From Planctomicrobium piriforme (GTDB lineage: Bacteria; Planctomycetota; Planctomycetia; Pirellulales; UBA1268), in assembly GCA_945869735.1 (NCBI GenBank), contig CAMBPQ010000020.1, positions 1 through 46,827 of the forward strand: a stretch of DNA of 46,827 bases, in the 5' to 3' direction. Of the stretch, positions 42,837-46,827 are shown piece by piece (position 1 is the stretch's first letter; each line of letters starts with the position of its first letter). The translations under genes were made by a program, and so were the position numbers. The notes under the pieces are model-generated. The model made no database searches. It was not told the DNA's origin and was given only the letters and a program-made list of their open reading frames with translations.

Positions 42837-43439
42837 ATGGAGAGGGTGTTCACAAGGGCGGCTCTTTTTGCCCTCACGCTGCTGGCTGCAACGGCGGTCC
42901 TGGGGCTATGGCTTGGGGACCTGCATGGCGTCACCGAACCCGCCGTGCTCCGCTGGGGCACCGTTCATCGTCTGTCAGGCGTCTTTGCGGCGCTCAGCGT
43001 GGTGCTCGTCAACAGCCTGACGGTCACCTACTTCATCGGGACAGGACGCTGGTGCCGCGAGGTCGTGGAGGCCTACGGGCTCGACGACAAACTCATCGCC
43101 CGCAGCGCGCGGCTCAAGCGGGGGGCGTTTCCATTCGCGCTCCTGGGCACGCTCGCCGTGGTGGCGATCGTGGCGTTGGGCGGAGCGGCCGATCCTGCGG
43201 CCGGCCGCCGAGGGAGCCGTGACTGGGTGACGCCGCACCTCATCGGCGGCCTCGGTCTGGCGGCGGCAATCGCGTGGTGTTTTCAGGCGCAGATGCCCGC
43301 CATCCGTGGCCAGCAGCGGCTGATCGATGACATTGTTGAAGAGGTGCGGCGTGAGCGGCTCGCCCGGGGGCTCGACGTCGAACCGGAGGGCCGCGACGCT
43401 GCCACCACCACGGTCGGCGGCCCGATTCAGCGGTCGTGA
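42837..43439 (+). CDS. Four-TM membrane protein of unknown function
   Basis: 200 residues from ATG 42837 (GGAGG 10 nt upstream). Hydrophobic segments near 8-28, 41-62 (with HRLSGVFAALSVVLVNSLTV), 96-117 and 135-155. Charged segment GRWCREVVEAYGLDDKLIAR between TM2 and TM3, and a charged C-terminal tail of ~45 residues. Family not recognised. Tail-to-tail overlap of 13 bases with the ZIP transporter gene. Confidence 0.75.
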   Translation: MERVFTRAALFALTLLAATAVLGLWLGDLHGVTEPAVLRWGTVHRLSGVFAALSVVLVNSLTVTYFIGTGRWCREVVEAYGLDDKLIARSARLKRGAFPFALLGTLAVVAIVALGGAADPAAGRRGSRDWVTPHLIGGLGLAAAIAWCFQAQMPAIRGQQRLIDDIVEEVRRERLARGLDVEPEGRDAATTTVGGPIQRS

Positions 43440-44344
43440 GCCGGAGCGCCGGCCGGAATCGCGCCGCGCTGCACATGGGCACCGTGGGCATGCGATGACC
43501 GCTCCAGGGCAGTGATACCCCAGGCGATCGCCAATCCCATCGCGAGGGCGGTGGTCAGCAGCACGCGGTCGTGGCTGTGAAACTGTACCTCCGGCAGGAG
43601 GTCCGCCGCGGCGATGCACAGAAACGCGCCAGCCGCCATCGCCATGGCGATGCCGAGCACCGCGTCCTGCCGCCCGCCGAAGAGCGTGAGGCTCGTGAGG
43701 AAGCCGAAGGCACCGAGCGGTACGACGGCCGCGTAGAGCGCGTTGACCACGAGCCTTGTCCGCGGCGACGCTCCCGCGTCGATCATGAGCGTGGCGATGA
43801 TGCCCGAGTCGAACGGCTTGTGGAGCAGGATCGCGAGAAAGGTGGCGAAGCCCGCCAGGAGGCCGACGCCGTGGGCTGCATCCGACCCCACCGAGGCCGC
43901 CAGAGCAGCTCCATCGGCGAGGCTGTGCAGCGCCAGGCCTGCAAACGCCCCGCACCACGCGAAGGACCGGCCGGCAGGGGCCGGGGCGGCATGACCATCG
44001 TGATCATGGTGATCATGGTCGCAACTGCCGTCGGCGGTGTGGTGGGCATGCCCGTGAAAGGCCCGTTCGAGCAGAAACATCAGAAAGAAGCCGGCCAGCA
44101 CCCACCCCATGGTTTTTTCGATGTCGCGGTCGAGCTGCATCCAGGCGTGGGGCAGCAGGTGGAGCATGCCGACACCGAGCAGCACACCCCCGGTCAGCGA
44201 CAGGAGCACCTGCATCGGCCGATGGCCGAGGGACAGGAATGCCAGCGACGATCCCCCCGCGAATGCGGCGGCTGAGATGAGCACCAACTCCACGACGAGG
44301 CTGGCGAAGGCCGTCGCGTTGGGCAGCGTGGTGGCGAGGAGCAT
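43427..44344 (-). CDS. ZIP-family divalent metal transporter
   Basis: 305 residues from ATG 44344 (GTG 44353 also possible). About eight TM segments. Between TM3 and TM4 lies a His-rich loop (HGHAHHTADGSCDHDHHDHD). TM4 motif LHSLADGAAL and TM5 motif LLHKPFDSGIIA supply the metal-site His residues typical of ZIP proteins. Imports zinc or iron-type cations. No regulator nearby. Confidence 0.9.
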   Translation of the reverse strand: MLLATTLPNATAFASLVVELVLISAAAFAGGSSLAFLSLGHRPMQVLLSLTGGVLLGVGMLHLLPHAWMQLDRDIEKTMGWVLAGFFLMFLLERAFHGHAHHTADGSCDHDHHDHDGHAAPAPAGRSFAWCGAFAGLALHSLADGAALAASVGSDAAHGVGLLAGFATFLAILLHKPFDSGIIATLMIDAGASPRTRLVVNALYAAVVPLGAFGFLTSLTLFGGRQDAVLGIAMAMAAGAFLCIAAADLLPEVQFHSHDRVLLTTALAMGLAIAWGITALERSSHAHGAHVQRGAIPAGAPAHDR

Positions 44345-44394
44345 GGTGCGCACGGCGGGGTTTCAGACGAAGGTCGAGCCATGATCCTGTCGCC

Positions 44395-44508
44395 ACCGCC
44401 ACGAAACAAGGGCCGACCGGCTCCGAGCCGGCGATCCAGCCAAGTGAGACCCCATTCAACTTACGTGGATCGCCGGCTCGCCGCTCTCCCGCAAGGATGC
44501 GCTCGAGC
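44395..44508 (-). repeat. MITE-like repeat, copy 5 (rearranged)
   Basis: Minus strand begins CTCGAGCGCATCCTTGCGGG right after the stop of the membrane hydrolase gene (44515), then GCGAGCCGGCGATCCACGTA and AGTTGAATGGGGTCTCACTT, then a second GATCGCCGGCTCGGAGCCGG. The block GAGCCGGCGATCCACGTAAG is the right-end signature of the family. Central part is deleted or replaced. Confidence 0.6.
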
Positions 44509-44514
44509 TGCGTT

Positions 44515-45285
44515 CTATCGCCGGAACTGCCACGGCTGTTGTTGCTGCAGTTGCTGCTGCTGGAATGGACGTGTGGCCTGCTGCATCTGCTGACGGACGT
44601 TGGCCATCCGCTCGGTCCAGGCCGCATCGCCGGCGGCGATGGCACCCAGCACAATCACGATCGCATACGAGAGCAAGTTCGGCCAGAGTTCCGGACCGGC
44701 AAACTTCATGGCTGTTCCGAATGACTTCTTGACCTTCGGCCCGAACAGCCCCTGCCTCACGGCCCAGATCTCGTCGAGCACGAGATGCGAAAGAACGCCG
44801 AGCAACACGGTGCTGGAGACGAAGTAGCGGTGAAGTGGCTCCTCCGAGGAGAACGCGAGGAACGTCACCTGGCCCGCGATCGCCGCCGCGGGCAGGCTGT
44901 GAAACATGCCGCGGTGCCGCGCATGGTTTTCGAGCAGCCACGTCAGCCCGAACCGAACCGCCATATAAATAGCTGCCCCGGAGAGAATCATCGCCTCGAG
45001 CGGCAGCCCCCACTGCTGAAATCGGTGAATCATCAGCAGCGGGACGAGGGCCGCGGCGAACGCCACGCTCTCGCGGAGCGGCAGGCCCGGCCCGCTGTCG
45101 AGGTCTGGGAGCATGCCAGATACCGCGCAGAGCCCTGCTCCCAGGGCGCAGGTCATCGGCGGCATGTCGCCCAGATACCAGGCGGCAGCGCCATAGCCCG
45201 CGCCCACGATAGATGAGCCGGTGATGTGCTCGCGGAAGCCGGGCACTACGAGATTCCCCCAAGAAAGCAGCCGAACGGACTCCAT
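44515..45285 (-). CDS. Membrane-bound metal-dependent hydrolase, YdjM/DUF457-like
   Basis: 256 residues from ATG 45285; an upstream GTG (45396) would add 37 residues. Motifs GMLPDLDSGPGLPLRE near 55, NHARHRGMFHSLP near 120 and LSHLVLDEIWA near 168 give the His/Asp sites of the YdjM-type (DUF457) inner-membrane proteins. Several TM segments lie between. The tail is glutamine-rich (QQQQLQQQQPWQFRR). Function unknown in any species; role in phospholipid or envelope processing is speculation. Confidence 0.85.
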   Translation of the reverse strand: MESVRLLSWGNLVVPGFREHITGSSIVGAGYGAAAWYLGDMPPMTCALGAGLCAVSGMLPDLDSGPGLPLRESVAFAAALVPLLMIHRFQQWGLPLEAMILSGAAIYMAVRFGLTWLLENHARHRGMFHSLPAAAIAGQVTFLAFSSEEPLHRYFVSSTVLLGVLSHLVLDEIWAVRQGLFGPKVKKSFGTAMKFAGPELWPNLLSYAIVIVLGAIAAGDAAWTERMANVRQQMQQATRPFQQQQLQQQQPWQFRR

Positions 45286-45644
45286 TCCGAACAGCGCCGA
45301 CTTTCGTTCGTATCGACCGTTGTCTGACAAAGGGACAGCCGACACCGCGTGGCATCCCCTGCACCGCCGAAAGCAAACGTTCGGAAAGGTCGTCACCCAG
45401 ACCGGCGCCCGTGGCGGTGAGCGAAATTCAGGAGACTGGGCGTGATGGGGATTCTGCGGTGAATACAGGGCTTATCAAGAGCGAAAATGACTCGCTTAGG
45501 GGCTTTGGGCAGGACTTGCAGATTGTGGCGTCGCCGGCTTCATGATCATCTCATTTGGATCGTGTTTCTGGTCTTCGTTGCCCAGCGGCCCGGTCTCTAC
45601 ACTCCGCCTCCTGCAAATCTGCAGTCCTCAGGAGACGCTGCTCG
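45286..45644. other. Divergent intergenic region
   Basis: About 360 bases between the membrane hydrolase start and the CvpA start. I see no gene or repeat family member. Promoters for both genes should lie here. A short AT-richer stretch at 45470-45490 is the only candidate. Confidence 0.4.
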
Positions 45645-46481
45645 ATGGCGATCGAAGGCTACGACCTGGTGATGCTCGGCATCCTCGCCGCAGCCGCGGT
45701 ACTCGGCTATTTCAAGGGTATTGTCTGGCAGCTCGCGTGGATCGCCGGTATCGCGGCCAGCAGTTTTCTGGCCCTGCGGTTCGGCGGTTCCCTGGCTCCT
45801 TTCGTCGGTCAGCAGGCGCCCTGGAATCGTCTGATCGCCATGCTCTCGATCTACGTGGGCACCTCGCTGGCGGTGTGGCTCGTCTTCCGCGTGATCTCAG
45901 GTGCGATCAGCGCCGTCCACCTCTCGGCGTTCGACCACCAGCTCGGTCTGGTCTTCGGCCTGGCGAAGGGCGGACTGATCTGCGTCGTGGTCACGTTCTT
46001 CGCCGTTACCTTGGCCCCTACCTACCGCAACCAGATCGTCGGCAGTCGCAGCGGCCGACTCGTGGCCGAGATCATCGTCCGTGCTGATGAACTGCTTCCC
46101 CCAAACATCGTGGAGCCGGTGCAGCCATTCGTGAAGCAGTTTGAAGAACAGTTTCGGCAGCCGGGAGCCGGTGTCGCTCCTCCGCCACCGCCGGGCGGCC
46201 TAGCCCAGCCGTCTGCGTTGAAGGCCATCTGGGAGAGCGTCACCTCGCCAACCGCTTGGACGGGCAATGCCGCCGGGCCTGCGACGCTGGGGCAGGGGGG
46301 GCAGCAGGCCGTTCCTGCCGGGTTCACGTCACCAGCCGCCTGGGGCGGACCAGCGACCGCACCCATGCAGCCGGCACAACCAACACCGCCAGTAACGAGC
46401 GGGTTTCTGAACCGGCCGCAGCAACAACAGACGCCGGGGCAGTTTCCTGTCGGAGCGCAGACGCCACTTCCTCTACGCTGA
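45645..46481 (+). CDS. CvpA-family membrane protein with Q/P-rich tail
   Basis: 278 residues from ATG 45645 (AGGAG 10 nt upstream). Four TM segments in the first ~140 residues (AIEGYDLVMLGILAAAAVLG, GIVWQLAWIAGIAASSFLAL, LIAMLSIYVGTSLAVWLVFR, FGLAKGGLICVVVTFFAVTL), with the CvpA-like GYFKGIVWQ and GLVFGLAKGG motifs. CvpA is tied to colicin V release and envelope integrity. The C-terminal ~120 residues are proline/glutamine-rich, low-complexity and unlike E. coli CvpA. Confidence 0.88.
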   Translation: MAIEGYDLVMLGILAAAAVLGYFKGIVWQLAWIAGIAASSFLALRFGGSLAPFVGQQAPWNRLIAMLSIYVGTSLAVWLVFRVISGAISAVHLSAFDHQLGLVFGLAKGGLICVVVTFFAVTLAPTYRNQIVGSRSGRLVAEIIVRADELLPPNIVEPVQPFVKQFEEQFRQPGAGVAPPPPPGGLAQPSALKAIWESVTSPTAWTGNAAGPATLGQGGQQAVPAGFTSPAAWGGPATAPMQPAQPTPPVTSGFLNRPQQQQTPGQFPVGAQTPLPLR

Positions 46482-46737
46482 TGTGCTGTCGGCACGTCGC
46501 GTCAGCAGCTTGGCGACGTCACGCGATTCGCCACTCACGCGGGCATCGCCGAGCAGGTATCGCCACGACATTGAGCCCCGGGCCGTCATGACTCTCGAGC
46601 CCCGACGAACGACAGGGGAGCAGTGCGAATAAGCCTGAAAACAAGGCGAAAACGTCTAGGCCTTAACGGACATAAGAGACATTATCGGACGTTGGGGAGA
46701 GGGGCGGAATCGCGGCTGATTGGCTATCCCGACCCTC
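46482..46737. other. Intergenic end region with inverted repeat
   Basis: Contains AACGTC (46651-46656) and its complement GACGTT (46688-46693) around CGGACATAAGAGACATTATC; CGGACAT and CGGACGT form a short direct repeat. This could be a recombination or protein-binding site. No gene seen in 46482-46737. Confidence 0.35.
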
Positions 46738-46827
46738 ATGCCCCAGCCCCCTGCCACCGTCGGAACTCGGCGGGAGCTGACAGACCGCCCGGAACCGTTG
46801 GACGCCACCTTTTGCAAGCAACTCGAT
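46738..46827 (+). CDS. Possible start of a gene cut by window edge
   Basis: ATG 46738 opens a frame of 30 codons to the end of the window (MPQPPATVGTRRELTDRPEP and on, FCKQLD at the edge). GGGGAGAGGGG lies ~35 nt upstream, no closer ribosome site. Too short to classify. The preceding inverted repeat would fit a mobile element end, which is only a guess. Confidence 0.25.
   Translation, partial: MPQPPATVGTRRELTDRPEPLDATFCKQLD

Noticed and set aside
1-46827. tRNA or rRNA genes
   Set aside because: No cloverleaf-like block with a GTTCGAATC-type arm and no rRNA-like conserved stretches noticed by eye; a covariance-model scan would be decisive.

Overview
The window looks like a piece of a high-GC chromosome from a planctomycete (Pirellulales or a near relative). 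The evidence is a DUF1598-type secreted protein, a set of secreted DUF11 and 'IPGREG' envelope proteins with lipoboxes, a methanofuran/tetrahydromethanopterin-type C1 gene cluster, short conserved planctomycete-style proteins, and many dispersed intergenic hairpin repeats. No rRNA, tRNA or CRISPR array was seen. All functional calls come from reading motifs by eye; no database search was run.

Layout. 1-647: minus-strand pair, a small protein and a nucleotidyltransferase-fold protein cut by the window edge. 648-1397: decayed DNA with an imperfect direct repeat. 1398-4067: large NAD-dependent SDR/DUF2867/multi-TM fusion. 4304-5100: two short ORFs and an IS3 relic. 5087-5988: three small minus-strand genes linked by ATGA overlaps; the middle one is out of frame at a run of seven A. 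5989-6742: repeats. 6743-8679: stress-type operon (ribosome hibernation factor with cold-shock domain, alpha/beta hydrolase, phosphoribosyltransferase). 8871-12085: ABC exporter of the LolD/MacB type. 12339-13439: lipoprotein. 13650-16454: pyrB, pyrC and a YacP-like NYN nuclease. 16830-18782: FHA-GAF-sigma54 activator. 19017-20405: DUF1598 protein. 20578-23253: three overlapping genes read as methanofuran synthesis (MfnD-like, MfnF-like, MfnE-like). 23289-23661: IS5-type relic and a MITE-like repeat.

23658-29664 is one minus-strand run: SufR-like regulator, NuoB, SufC, SufB, SufD, and a Rieske-DUF59 fusion protein. This couples Fe-S assembly with a Fe-S subunit of complex I. 29964-33620 holds a small membrane protein and a MoxR-type AAA ATPase/VWA pair. 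33872-36960 holds deoC, an aminotransferase and a TlpA-type thioredoxin. 36975-41653 is an envelope cluster (terminator, DUF11 lipoprotein, two IPGREG paralogues, and a divergent secreted protein). 41628-46481 holds pdxA, two membrane proteins, a ZIP transporter, a YdjM-like membrane hydrolase and CvpA. The last 340 bases hold an inverted repeat and the start of an open frame.

The strongest cross-cutting signals are two families of dispersed repeats. One is MITE-like with CTAGAGCG ends that in two places supply the stop codon of a gene. The other is a hairpin built on CCCCGCGCTCGCGCTTGGGG. Both sit almost only between genes, often right at 3' ends.
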